From positions 17,440,001 through 17,504,000 of the forward strand of contig JAPQWV010000018.1 of the NCBI GenBank assembly GCA_027422505.1: a stretch of DNA of 64,000 bases. The letters are read 5' to 3'. Source of the DNA: Craterostigma plantagineum (lineage: Eukaryota > Streptophyta > Magnoliopsida > Lamiales > Linderniaceae). A model generated the notes under the pieces. The model was not told the origin of the DNA, did no database searches, and saw only the letters and a list, made by a program, of their open reading frames with translations. Positions 22,062 through 34,828 of the stretch are shown here, piece by piece. Both the position numbers and the translations under genes were made by a program. Every line of letters begins with the position of its first letter. Positions within the stretch are counted from its first letter, which is position 1.

Positions 22062-22677
22062 TAATGAATAAATTAGATGGTTATTTATTATTACACATAA
22101 CTCGCCTAAATTAAACACCATTTCTTAATTTTAGGAAATATGTAATAAAATTTAGAATAATTAAAAAAAAAAAGCAATGAAGTTTTGCCTTGTAATAGGC
22201 GCTGACCACATACTTTATCTTTTCAATTCGTCTATATCAGTCATGTCACTTTAGCTCTTTTAAACAAAAAAATAAAAAATAAAAAAAAAAAGAAAGTACG
22301 CTTTTCTTAATACGCTATGAAACGTTTTGGTGGAAAAAAAGGTTATTGCGCGCATCGAGGCGCGCGATACAACGCCTTTTAAGACACTGGTTTGAGAAAA
22401 GGTAGGAGGAGATTATCTTTAATTTTACGTATATTTATCTTTGATTTTATTATTTTATTTAGTATATATTTGAAGATCAATTACGACAGTTTATTAATTA
22501 CATTGGACAAAGAATTTAGGTTGATATATACAAATTTAACTTCAAAAATTAAGAAATTTATGAAGAATATGCGTACTCGGACCAATTAAGTGGAGAATGA
22601 GATAGAAAAAATTTTGATTTTCGTATATATTATTATGAAAAATAAAAAGAAATAATATCGTTGCCCGTAGGGGTGGA

Positions 22678-23294
22678 CGTTCGGGGTTCGGGTATTCGGG
22701 TATTATCCGAATCCGATCGGGTTCGGGTCGGGTAGTTCGGGTTGTTTGTCAGGTGTCGGGTTAGCCGACACCAGATAATTATTTATCAGGTCGCGTATCG
22801 GGTAGTAATTTATACCCCGATCAGGTTATTCGACTGCCCGACAAATTATTTTTTAAAAAATATATTAGTTTTTTATACATAAACAGTAAAAAAAATATAA
22901 TTACATATCTAGATTCAATATCTAACGTGAGTCGTGTTAAAGTTTTAAATAATATTTTTATTAATTTCTTATTTAATTGCATAATTAATAAGTGATAGTT
23001 TATTATCAATGCATAATAATTATAAAAATTGGAAATATATCTTCAAAATTTTATAAATAAACATTAAAAATATGTTTAATTATATTTTTGAAAATAAATA
23101 TCCAAACATTATAAGTGACATTTAATATATAACATGGAATTTGTTATAATATTTTTAGATATTTTTTCAATTCAAAAATCGGATACCCAAACCCAATATC
23201 CAAGAAGCGGATACCCGACGTAGATATGGTCGGGTTCGGATGATAAAAATTTAACCCGAACGAACCCGAATTACCGGACTGATGCCCATCCCTA
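22678..23294. mobile_element. hAT-type MITE in the B-box promoter, copy B
   Basis: Counterpart of 666-1289, same ends. The left flank here reads GTTGCCCG, one base different from copy A, while the right flank is TTTGCGCG. Confidence 0.78.
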
Positions 23295-23486
23295 TTTGCG
23301 CGGACGACTCCTGCCTGGCACCACACTTGCGCAAACCGACTCGCAAGTTCCTTATAAAAGAGAAATCAGATTTCTTTTTTATTTTTGTCTACCTTAGGCG
23401 CCGCAGCTTTGTTCTTCTTCGTCTATGAGTTAAAATAGAGCTCAGAACCGTTGATTTGAAACAGAAGGAAATAAAACTAGTGAAGG

Positions 23487-25492
23487 ATGAAGATTCAGTG
23501 CAGTGTTTGCGAGGCGGCGGAGGCTACGATCCTCTGCTGCGCGGACGAGGCGAGTTATTATGCTGTGAATGCGATCAGAAGGTCCACTCGGCTAACAAGC
23601 TCGTCAGCAAACACCAAAGGGTTTGCTTTCCACTTCTTCTCAGATGCCCAAGTGCGATATCTGTCAGGTTAGAAAAACTTGCAGATTCTCTTCAATTTCA
23701 AGCCCTTTTCTTCCGTGCTGTTGAGATTGTGATGCTAAATCGTACTTAAGATTTGGAGACAGTTGTGTAATTGTTATTGAAGAACTAATCGCCTGATTGA
23801 TCAACTTCTCTTCCTTCGTAGGAGGTTTTTATCGTTCGTGGACTTAGATTTCGTACCTTGTCTTGGATTCAATTTCAGCTATGATATGTGTGTCAATAAT
23901 CTGAGCCATTAGTCCCATCTGTTCGAACTTTAACGGTCGAAGTTAGCCTTGCTTTAGTATTACTTTCAAGCATCGTACTGGTTCTTCGATCTTCTTTTAC
24001 GCAAACGTCTATATGCAGGAAACTGTTGGCTATTTCTTTTGCCTCGAGGACCGATCTCTACTGTGCAGAAGATGCGATACTTCTACGCACAATGCCAACG
24101 AATTGGTCTCAAAGCACCAGCGATTTCTACTAACTGGAGTTAGGGTTGGGCTCGAAGCACTCTCCCTCGTCGTCCATCGTCTTCTTCGGAGAGGAGGGCC
24201 CTGCCGAGAAGACAACTCGGCGGTTCCTCAAAAGGGGACAACCTCAGCAGTATCTAAACCTAGTCAGCACTGTGCAGATCCTTGTGACCTTCCATTGTCG
24301 AACGTTCATCAGCAAGTGGGGCCCTCCCCCGAGGCTTGGCTCGCCGTGGCAGCAGCTGCTGAATCAGTACGTTGAGTCGGCGATTTCACCAAGGATGACG
24401 CTTTTGTGTACAACAACGCCTCGTCAGAGGTTGATTTTCTCACTCGCCTTGGTATTCCTTTTTGTATGTCTGACTAGGCGGGACGTGGAAGCTCGTGGAG
24501 ATATTTGTATATTGTCGATTTGCAGGTGGCTTATATTCGTTAGGTTCGGGAGTGGCATTTTATAGACGCCTATATCAGGGGGTGACAATTAATTTTAGAA
24601 ATTGTAGTAATTTGTGGACGCGGCTACAATTTTAGGACATTAAGTTTCAAAATTGAGGCAATTCGAGGACATTCGATTTTAAGTTTTTTAGTTTGTCTTC
24701 GAATTACTTCAATTTGAAGCCTACTGTCCTTAAATTGCAACTTTAATTTATATGTCTTGAAATTGCTTCACTTTTGAAACTTATTGTGCTAACATGCAAC
24801 AGTTCTCGTAAAGCCTCCCCTAATTATCTTTTCGGTCTTGTATTTCTTGGGAGTGGCACTTTAAGGACGCCGAGTTAGGGGGTGGTAGTTTTAGGACAGT
24901 AAGTTTAGAAATTGTAGTAATTTGAGGAAGCGGTTGCAAAGTTTAGAAATTGTAGTAATTTAGGAGCAGGTTGCAATTTAGGACATTAAGTGAGGCATAT
25001 TGATGACATCGAGTTTATAATTTCGACGTTAGTTGTCCCGAAATTGCAACTTCGGCTTAGGTGTTCTCAAATTGCTTCATTTTGAAACTTACTTTCTAAA
25101 AAAAGCAACATGTCCTTTTAACGCCACCACCCCTAATATAACGGTTAAAAAAAAACTATTAAGCTTTATCAAATACATATCATCTTGTTTGAGCAATGAC
25201 CCTTTTCTCCTCCAATCAGGTTCAGAGCGATAAGCTACTCGGGAATTCAGCAATCGTCGAGCCCGTCAAAGTAAACGAGCGGGTCGGTCAGATGCCCGAG
25301 ACTTTCTGGGCAGTCCCGCAAGTCCCTTCTTTGCACACTTCGTCCGAGCAATACCTGCCCGAATCTTCTTACAATACTCAGTCTGAAACTGCTTTCTATG
25401 TGCCTGACATTAGAAGCTCGCATTTAGACAGCACCGGCCGTCAGCGCCAGCCGTCGAATGCGAGCTCGGCGAAGCGAAGGAGGCAATACTGA
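23487..25492 (+). pseudogene. B-box zinc-finger gene, copy B, frame broken by small indels
   Basis: Exons match copy A: 23487-23667, 24019-24429 and 25220-25492, with splice sites kept. Exon 1 has a two-base gain in GAGTTATTATG and a one-T loss in GGGTTTGC. Exon 2 has five one-base changes (for example AAGCAC for AAGCCAC, AACTCGG for AACCTCGG, GCTTGG for GCTGG). Exon 3 is unchanged. Translation leaves the B-box frame after about residue 23, so no functional protein is expected as written. Nearly all indels are one base in a doublet or homopolymer, the pattern of uncorrected long reads, so the gene may be intact in reality. Confidence 0.8.
24556..25141. mobile_element. Pair of fold-back MITEs in intron 2 of the B-box gene, copy B
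   Basis: Counterparts of 2569-2835 and 2860-3121. The second element has gained a short direct duplication of GTTTAGAAATTGTAGTAATTT (twice, 24902-24960) relative to copy A. Confidence 0.5.
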
Positions 25493-26103
25493 TTCGAATC
25501 GAAGAAAGGCTAAAGAAGCGTTAAAAAAACCTTTTGTTAGTCGTTCGTTTTGTGCCTTGTTTCGAGCTTTTTTCTTAGGGTTCGTTTGGGTTGCGTAGGC
25601 TGCTTGCCTGCCACAAGTCCCTTCAGCAAATTGCTTGGTTTGTTCTTTGGCTTGTTTTTTGCTTGTCTACTTGGGGTTTGTTTGGATGATCGAATCTCAG
25701 TTGTTTGGTTAGTAATGTAAGGATAATATGGTTTTACTTTTTTTTTTCTCGAACCCGATTTCTGATTTCACAAACATAAGTTCTTGAATGATATCAGATT
25801 AGAATAGAAAACAAAGGTTCACACTTGAGGAACCCCAACGCGGCTGATGCCCTGATACAAGGAAATCGATGGAAAATAGGTTTTGAAAGTATTTTTGAAT
25901 TACTTTAATTTTGAAAGTTAGTGGATTAAATTAGAACTCCGTAGATTTGTCGTGAAAATGCAACCCGTAAACAAGGTTCTGAAACCGAGTTTTCGAACCG
26001 AATCGGAAGTTTTTAGTGGTTTAAAGTTTAGTGGTTTAACTGGTATAAACTGCAATCAAACCGGATAAAACTGTATCTTAAATATAATATATACTTTATA
26101 ATA

Positions 26104-26655
26104 CACCCTCCGCCCAAATCATTTTATACATTTTACTAAACCGGACGTCCCACATCTTTCGTGCATTTTCTTATTCAGCAAAAAAGCTATCACAAACAAT
26201 TAATATAATAATATAACGGCTTGTTTAGAAATCCATTTCAGATGGACTTTTTGGATTCAAAAGCCCATTTACATATTTTTCTAATGTTTAGTGATTAATT
26301 TCAAATTCACTTTTTGATAAGTCAACTTATTCAAAAGTCCATTACGGAGAGGTGCAAAAATCTGACTTTTGAGAACACATTCACACTGGTTAAAATGGGC
26401 TTTTAAAATGTGAATTTTACCAAACAAAACAAAAACTCAAAAAAAAAAATTTTTTTGAAAAGCCACTTCCTAGAAAGTCCATTTTTAAAGAGGATTTTGT
26501 CTCGAAAGTGTTCCAAACACCCTCTATAAATATTCTTAAAATACGTGTCAAAATATACAGTTTTTTTACCTTTTAATTGTACTATATTAAAAATATTCAG
26601 TTTCTAATTCCCGTGCCAACTCCCAAATGTCCATAAACATTTGGGACAGAGGGAG
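26104..26655. mobile_element. Stowaway MITE with nested Harbinger-like MITE, copy B
   Basis: Same TA-bounded ends as copy A. The right end reads GGGACAGAGGGAG, closer to the Stowaway consensus than copy A's GAGTGAG. Confidence 0.72.
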
Positions 26656-27048
26656 TATGAATCAATCAAATAATATGGAAAATAAAATGTTTTTTATGAA
26701 CTTTTTTCCAATTATAATCTTATAAGTTAAGGGGCAAAATTAAAAAAAGTAAATTGTGTGTTTGTTATAAATTAATTGTATGTCAAGTGTTAAATCATAT
26801 ATGAATTTTGGATCAAATTTGAATAAATAAAATAGTGAGTAATAAGTTAATTATAAAATAAAAATTATAGTGTTGGATGGATTCGAACCAAACCTATTAA
26901 CTAAATACTCACAACTTCATCGCTAGACCAAGTAATTTATTGATTTTTCTATTTGTATATAACTTATTAGACACCGAAAATTTTTATTTATTTTTAAAAT
27001 TTTTAAAAAAGACCGCAACGGGTCCGGTGATAAGTTAAGATTTTACGA

Positions 27049-28919
27049 ACATTTTAGACCCGAAAAAATTGCGTAATTCCATCATTATATGTCTAAATGT
27101 CCATAAATATTCTATCGAATGCTACTTTTCATATTTGACAGGTAACAGAGTTAAAAGGGCCAAAATCGGGAACGAGTTGGGCCAAAAATCAACCCAAACT
27201 ATATGAGCCCAAAGCCAAGAAAAAAACAATAAATCAACCCAAATATTCGAACCCACTAAGCAGCCCATCAATAGCCCAACTCACATATACATACAATATA
27301 GAAAAAAAACACAAGGATGAGAATTAGAGACTACGATCGAACTTTTTCATTGTTGAAGAAAATGAGAGCACACGCGCGGAGAAAAGGGAAGAAAAGAAAT
27401 ATCTTGGCGGCTGAGCAGACACGACAAGCAACGCACGAAACAAGGAAGAGAAAAGCTGGAGAAAATTGGGGAGGTTTTCGATCGTGTTTCTCCTCATTCT
27501 TATAAATACATTTACAAAGGAGAGCTGAGATTCACATAAGAAAACCACTAAAGCACATACCTCACTTATCTCTGACGCTCAAGGCCACGTTCACGAGGAA
27601 ATAAGGCAGAGCACTCGCCTATCGAAGCCTCGTCAAGCTGCCACCATCCATCAAGCAAAGCAGGCAGCTCTAAGGGAAGCACGCACCTGACGCTTAAGCA
27701 CCTCAAACCCAAAAACCACAACCGCTACCACCGGACGATTCACCCACAACCAGGCAGCTCCCAATTTCATCACAAGCATCCACATCTCAGACCACTTAAC
27801 GACCCCTCACGCGCCCAGAACCAAACCCACCATAAACAAACCCACGCTTGAGCTTAGGCCGTACAAACGAGGAGCAAGAAGGGCTGAAACGCTCACACCT
27901 TACTCTCTAACGAGGGCCAGCGAGCACCCTTTTACACCGAGGAGGCGATTTTTGGACAGATGCGAACGAGCCAAGACACGAGCCGAGTGTCCAAGGCGTT
28001 TCTTAGTCGCCCACCACCCGTTCGACAAAAGTACTGTGAGGGGCGCTTTATTCTATCTTCCTTTTTCTTTGTTTTATATGTGTTTGTTTGAAATTCGTTG
28101 CTTTCGCTAATTAATAGTTAGCGTAAGTCGTTTTTGTGTTAAGGCCTTATTAGGCTGGATTATGGACTCGTATTAATATTATCGTGCTTTATTTTAGTCG
28201 TATGTGAAAGTTATGTGTTCTTCGCTGATTTTAATGCTTGCGTATGATTGATCGCCATATGTTTTTTTTGTTGATTGGTTTATGAGACCGAGAGGTGATT
28301 AGACCGGTTAGAAATAAAGTGTTGAACACCACGACATAAAACCGACCGGAGATGGAAGGTTTCGTCCGTTGTGGTTTCCGAGACTTTAGGCGTCGAAAGC
28401 GCCTAAACTCGGGAAAATTCATAAAGTCGAATGCATGCGGATAACTAGAGTCATATAGGGATATAGTTGATTGGTTCACTCTCGCATAGGGTTGCTATAC
28501 ACACGAGAGCGGGTAGCACGTATATGTTAGGAATTTTTACCTTGATTAAATCGTATTGATTAGATAAAGTCGATTGCATGAAGACGTAGAATAATCCGTG
28601 CCGAAATATGTGCTTTAATAACGTTTGTCGTATTGATTTAAAACCATTAATTTTATTTGCGCTTTATCTAGTTCGATTACTTTATTTTTATCAACAAAAA
28701 AAAATCATAAAAACACCTTATTTAATATTCGCTTTAGTATAAATTAAAAATTCAGATAATATCTTAGAATTAATCGAGCTATCTTCGTGGATCGATACGC
28801 GGATTTACGTCCGTTTATATACTACTTGCACGACCTAGTATATTGCTAGTATTTGAGCGTGTTCATCCGGCACGGTGACATGACCGATCTTCAAAACCAT
28901 GCCCGTAAGCTATCGTTAT
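27049..28919 (+). mobile_element. LTR/leader-like fragment, copy B
   Basis: Counterpart of 5040-6904, with numerous single-base indels. It ends at the deletion junction with 20 bases of filler at 28920-28939. Confidence 0.35.
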
Positions 28920-28939
28920 GGAATTATACTTGCTAGTTT

Positions 28940-30634
28940 TCCTTCGCTATTTAGCTTATTGTACTGTAAATTGGTAATCTCCGAACTAATTATAGAAACC
29001 TAGTTATAATTCACGAAATTGGCTTAATTTGAAAAACCCTAATTTCAACTTCTATAACTTCGAAACACTAAAGTTTCAAACTTTGTCTTAAATTGAAGAA
29101 TATCATTCGAGATATATCTTAAACTTTATTGTGGAATTTCGACATGAATTAAAAATGAATTAAAATGGATTCATGACATGAATTGGAATGGATCTCGAGA
29201 TGTATGTGTCAGTTTTTTTTTACAATATTTCAAGAGGTATGTCGACATTAAAATAAGATGCGAGGTGTAATCATAGTAAGATGTCTATATCAATATTCAA
29301 GATAGATTGCGAGGCTTAAGTTTAATGGATCTCGACACAAATATGGATAGATGTCACCTTATAAACAGATTTCGAGGTTAGTATTAGCTAGATTTCGACA
29401 TGGATATTGAAGATGGATCTCGAGACTCATTAAATCTTGACATGATAGATAAATATCGGTATGGTTTAAAATGATCTCGAGATTCTTACTAACATCGACA
29501 TCTTAATTCCTCATGAGAAAATCGTCCCTATCAGACTTAACATGGCTGCGAGTTTCAAGATTTGGAAATCATATCACCACTTAAAATTCTTATGAAACTC
29601 ACTATCTATCAATCAAAGCCCTAATTTGATATTTTGATGCCTAGAATTTCATTAAAGCATGCCAATACTTAGGTAAAAAATAAGGTCATACCAGAAAATT
29701 ACTATTACATCTAAGCTTAATAATCGTAACTTCCAAAAACCTAAATTCAAAACTCTCGAAGATTAAATCTACTAGCCTAATAAATGATATGTTCATTCTA
29801 GAAACATTATAACATGCTATGATTCAAGTAAAAAAAATTAACGTAAAATTATACCTCTCCCAGCTTTTTATCACTTGTTCTTAGTGTGAATGATTCGTTC
29901 TTCTTACGGTAGGGTTTTCGAAGTTGTACAAATGGATGTATTACTTCTTTTCAGTCTTTTATCTTTTTGGTTGCGTGTAATATATATACAAATGACATCA
30001 ACGTTCTTATCTTTCCTCTCTAGTTAAGTAATCAATAATTATCTCTTCATTTGATCTCGGGTTCTACCTACTTCGAGCTCTAACATTTCGAACTTCTAAG
30101 GATCTTGGCTTTGTTAAGTGGATCTCGAGTTTTATTTCGAGATTTCACCTAAAATTTGAGGTCAAAGCTAACATGGATTGTGACGTGCTTTTCAAGCTTG
30201 ATCCCGAAATTATTCCTACCAATTCGTATTTCCCAAAACGTGGTATCAATACTAAACTAAATCAATTCTTCTAGGTTAGCACGCCATGTACTAAAAACCC
30301 TAACATCAATAACTAACCTAATTTCAATTAATTCCTCTACTTGGTTAGTAACCCTAATAGCACCCAATTTGAAATCATGTTGACACATAAAATCGTAAAA
30401 CACGTATCATGCAGTCACGTAAGCCATGTAATATGCATGCATATTTATTGGTGAGAGTTTGATTTCACATAGCTTAACTGAATTTAACTATGGTACCCGA
30501 AATAGAGAACAATTTATATATAATTTTCTTGTAGTCCTAACCTTTTATTTGATTTGCCTGGAAAAGCCACAAATCAGGACGTCGTGCCTTTAATTATATT
30601 ATGAATCCCATAATTAGATTTTACGGGTATTACA
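28940..30634 (-). mobile_element. Truncated gypsy solo LTR, copy B
   Basis: Only the part equivalent to 8911-10566 remains. The minus-strand start TGTAATACCCG and the adjoining CTAAA (30635-30639) are kept, but the other end and its CTAAA are gone with the deletion. Within it 29740-29902 is reversed relative to copy A 9676-9840. Confidence 0.78.
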
Positions 30635-32843
30635 CTAAATTGCAACGACTAAGCAGCTACCAGCGGCGGCTCATCCGACGATTTTCAACGGCGTCGAGAG
30701 GTGGAAGAGCCGAGGCTCAACTTCTCGCCGGTGATCGGTATCGTTAGCCACCCTGGAGACGGCACTGCCGGCAGACTCAACAATGCGGCAGGTGCTTCGT
30801 ACATAGCAGCTTCCAACGTGAAATTCGTGGAAGGTGCCGGCGCTAGGGTTATTCCTTTGATTTACAACGAGCCTGAGGAGATTCTCTTCAAGGCAAGTTG
30901 CAGATAGTTGTGCGGAAATGTTCCGTCTTACTGTTTTCGCTTTATTTAGTTGCCTATCAATTTGGTTGACTTGCCTGCTTATTGTTGACTTAAGCGCAGA
31001 AGTTGTATGTGACTGTTTGATTAGAATCAATTCCAGTCCGTACCCTCGTTCAACGAATTAAACATGTTCTTCGAATTTAATTTGATTTTGTCGAAAGTGA
31101 AAATTTGTCGTGGTAGAGTTGATTGATTTTGGTTTCAAAAACTCTGTTGCTTTGATTATCATCATCCTAATTTGCAGAAACTCAGTCTGGTTAATGGCGT
31201 GATATTCAAGGGAGGGAGGACCAAAATTGGTCCCTACTTTCAAGTCATAGAGTCAATTTTTAAGGTATAACCTCGTTCATGCTTTTCAAACCATCAGTTT
31301 CGCTAGCTCCTTGGTGGAGAGTATATGCAGAAATGGCGTCTCAGAATATGCATATCTGTTTTGTGCAGTATATTCTCAGGAGGAATGATGAAGGAGACCA
31401 TTTCCCTTTGCTTGCCATCTGCTTAGGTTTCGAATTGTTAACTATGATTGTTAGCAAGGTATACAACGAAAATTGAATTATATATATGGGAAAATGATAA
31501 AACCTCTCTCTGCTCACCTTCGTGGACGAAAAACTAGTATGAGATATTGGAAAGATGGTATATGTTTGAGAAGTTATATGTTGTGGCTGATTAATGACAG
31601 GATAACCAGATTCTAGAGAAATTTAATGCGAAAGATCGAGCCTCTACATTGCAGTTTCTGCCAAATCTTAATGTAAAAGATACTATGTTTCAGACGTAGT
31701 GTTTACACTTTGCGGAGTATAAATTATGTCCTAAATAATTCATATGATATATGGTTATGTGGTGGTTATTAAGTCAAGCACAAGTCACCAATTTGTGATA
31801 ATGTGCTGTGCTTCGTTATTGTCTAGATTCAATGGAAATTCTTTGTGTTCACACTGCGTCTAAATTTTGGACGTTTTGTTTCATTTGCAGGTTTCCTCCA
31901 GCTCTATTACACAAGGTGAGTACTGATTGCATTGTGATGCAAAGTCATCGTGTAAGTATCTCTCCTTTCATTCTTGTATCCGTCTATATCATACTTCCGT
32001 ATGAATGCACCACGCATAGAAAAATCTCTATTATTACAATTACAATGAAAATGTCACTGATACAGTACGGAATATCTCCGGAGAAGTTCGAAAAGACCAA
32101 GAGTTTATGCGACTTCTTTAAGATCCTAACAACAAGCGCAGATTCCAACGGTAAGGTACTAATCAGTTGCCAAACATATCTCAGCCATGATTTTCTCAAT
32201 TGTGGTCATTTCCCAGAAAGAGCCTTTTGATTTGAGGTCTTTATTTTCAACAATTGTTGACATATCAGGTATACGTTTCGATAGCTCAGGCCCATAAATA
32301 CCCCGTGACTGCTGTTCAGTGGCACCCGGAGGTATTCTATGATTGATTATATCTCTTATGAACTAAAGTTTCGACATTCACAGTGATGGTGGGGAAATAC
32401 GTCAGAACTTTCAAAATCTTTATAGATTGTAAATGAAACTCAATTTATAAGAAAACTCTATTCTGTGGTCAGAAAAATGCTTTCGAGTGGGCCTTATCAG
32501 GAATTCCGCACTCAGAGGACGCAATTCAAGTCGCTCGACATATCGCCTTTTTTCATAAGGTAGCATGCAAATAACATCTGCAATCTGCAGAAGAATTATG
32601 TGAACGATGAATCACCATCATCATGTTCTTCTATGATGTCAGAGAGGCGAGAAATTCCAAGGCCCGACCACCTACTGAGAAAGTGCTCGACTACCTCATT
32701 TATAATTTCCGTCCCACTTCTTCCGGCCAAAACGGGTGAGAACTATCTCTTTCTCCATCGTTCTTCATCGATCTAACGTAACAGACTCGTTACTCTAATT
32801 CTTCCATTGCAGACGATTTGACGAGGTTTACATTTTCAGCTGA
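30635..32843 (+). pseudogene. GGH: Gamma-glutamyl hydrolase pseudogene, copy B, 5' end deleted
   Basis: Exons 2-10 and the 3' part of exon 1 match copy A almost base for base. The upstream coding start (copy A 7722-7783) and all promoter sequence are deleted, and the in-frame TAA before 30701 is shared with copy A. The exon 8 A-run has five A's here, so KNAFEW reads in frame. However, exon 9 has gained one G (CAAGGCCCG near 32660) and runs into a stop. The catalytic Cys (AICLGFE) and His (WHPE) codons are present. As in copy A, intron 1 begins GC. Confidence 0.85.
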
Positions 32844-33407
32844 TTGAACTATGTGTCAAGTCGGATGTTGTACTACATTGTAATTCATGTTGAACAAGCT
32901 GACCATTAAGCCATCAAACCATGTAAAAACATCGTTGTCCTTATTGACAATGTACAGATATTATGATATTTTGATATTTCATCAAAGGAAGGTATATGCT
33001 AAAATGTCGTTGTTGCATGATATGGTGTTAAGTATCATGAATCAAAGAATTCAGATTAAACAGTTTTGGTGATTGTCCAAACATGATTGAGTATACCGGT
33101 TAAACTAAGATTCAAGACCGGATACCAGTCAGCAGTTCACAAGCGCACTAGAAAACGAACGATACTGAATCTGACAAATGTCAAGACTGGAGTCAGAATA
33201 CCGGGCATGCCATGTGTACAAAGATTCAAATTATTCAAGGCGGGACTTTGAAGACTTCTATTAAAGCATTTAATGCAAGACTGTAAGGAGGAGTCAAGTT
33301 AAAGTCAAGTTAAACTTAAAAAGGAAAAAACAATTGGCACAGCGCGAACTGCTATGAAGACCGGACAGTATCCATTTTGGAAAAAATGCATTTAATGCAG
33401 TGTCTGG

Positions 33408-34200
33408 TAGGGGTGGGGGTACAAACCGTACCGAACCGAACCGAATTTCGGTTAACCGAAATTTCGGTTCGATGATTCGTAGAACCGAATACCGAACCAA
33501 ACTCAATCGGTTCGGTTCGGTAAAAACAGAAATTTTTCGGTTTTTTTTCGGTTATTTACCGAAATACCGATGTTCGAAGGAAAAAAAACTGAATTTGGTC
33601 TGTTCCTGCGGGACGGCGGAGAGGAAGCCATGGGGGCGGCGCGGCAGAACTTGGCGACGACAACGGTGGCGCGCCCCTGGCCATCGGCGGTTTCGATCCA
33701 CTGCAAGCACGACCTAAGAGCGGAGTCGTCACTGCAGCCTTTTCGAAGAACCCTAAAGCCGTTGCAGCTCATCCTTGTCGTAATCAACGAAACTCTGTTT
33801 CTGGGAAGAGCGATAAGAGGTTGCTTGATTGAAGATTTTTCTGAGAAGAATCGTGTACAGGAAGAATGAATCGTGTAGAAGAAGAAAGAACCCTAAATTG
33901 AAAATAATTATTGGGGGTTGGGCTGTATATTAATTGGGCTTAGTGGGCTGTATGTTATTGGTCAATTCTTTCTCACGTTTTCTTTATCATTATTAAGACT
34001 GCTTGTGTATTAAATATTATAATGATAAATTTAATATATTTTAATTTCGGTAATTCGGTATACCGAAAATACCGAAAAAAAAAAACCGAAAAAATCTACG
34101 TACCGAATACCGAACCGAATTTTTTCGGTTCGGTTCGGTTTGTACCGAAATTTCGGTTTTTCGGTAATTGGTTCGGTTTACCGAACTGTGCCCACCCCTA
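33408..34200. mobile_element. Pack-type hAT MITE in the 5' LTR, copy B
   Basis: Same ends and GTGTCTGG duplication (33400-33407, 34201-34208). It is 29 bp shorter than copy A because of losses in the repetitive ACCGAA arms. The LOB-domain fragment is at 33623-33772 on the minus strand. Confidence 0.83.
33623..33772 (-). pseudogene. Captured LBD gene fragment, copy B
   Basis: Same as copy A 13562-13711 except one residue (AAPM for AALM after KFCR). [13 protein letters not shown] and [10 protein letters not shown] are intact. Confidence 0.68.
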
Positions 34201-34828
34201 GTGTCTGGTACAAGGAGCTATCTCACAACGGTCTTCTTCAGCAAAGATCAACTATATATAGCAGAGAAGAGGCACTGAAGAGATATGACACTACACCACG
34301 AGAAATCAAAGACCTTATTTAAACTACTAAGTGAAGAGAGAAGTAGAGAGTGTTGTCCTCACTGTACGAAAACCGGTTTAGGTTGAGTAAGTGAGTTGTT
34401 TTCTGACGGACTGTAAAAAGCTGTTGAAGTCGGTGGATTGTACTTTTACGACTGCATAGGTGATTCACTAGATAAGGCTGATGGCAGCTGGGTAGGTTGT
34501 ACAGTGAGTGTATAACTGAAGTCTAGTGAACCTTCCTTGCGAGGAAGAAGGGGAGACGTAGGAGATTTAACTCCGAACTTCCAGAAACAAACCGGTGTTC
34601 TTTGTCCACACACACGCTAACACATCACATTTATTATCGGTTTGGGTTCATAACCGACCAACAAGCTTCCGCACATAGCACACTTAGAAGAATATCAAGA
34701 ACCGGTATTAGCCCTAACCGGTTAACTACCAAAAAGCGTCAAACGTTTATTCACCCCTCTAAACGCGTAAATCGATCCTAACAAGTTGTACCAGAGCAGG
34801 TTTCTTGATATTTTTATATATACTAACC

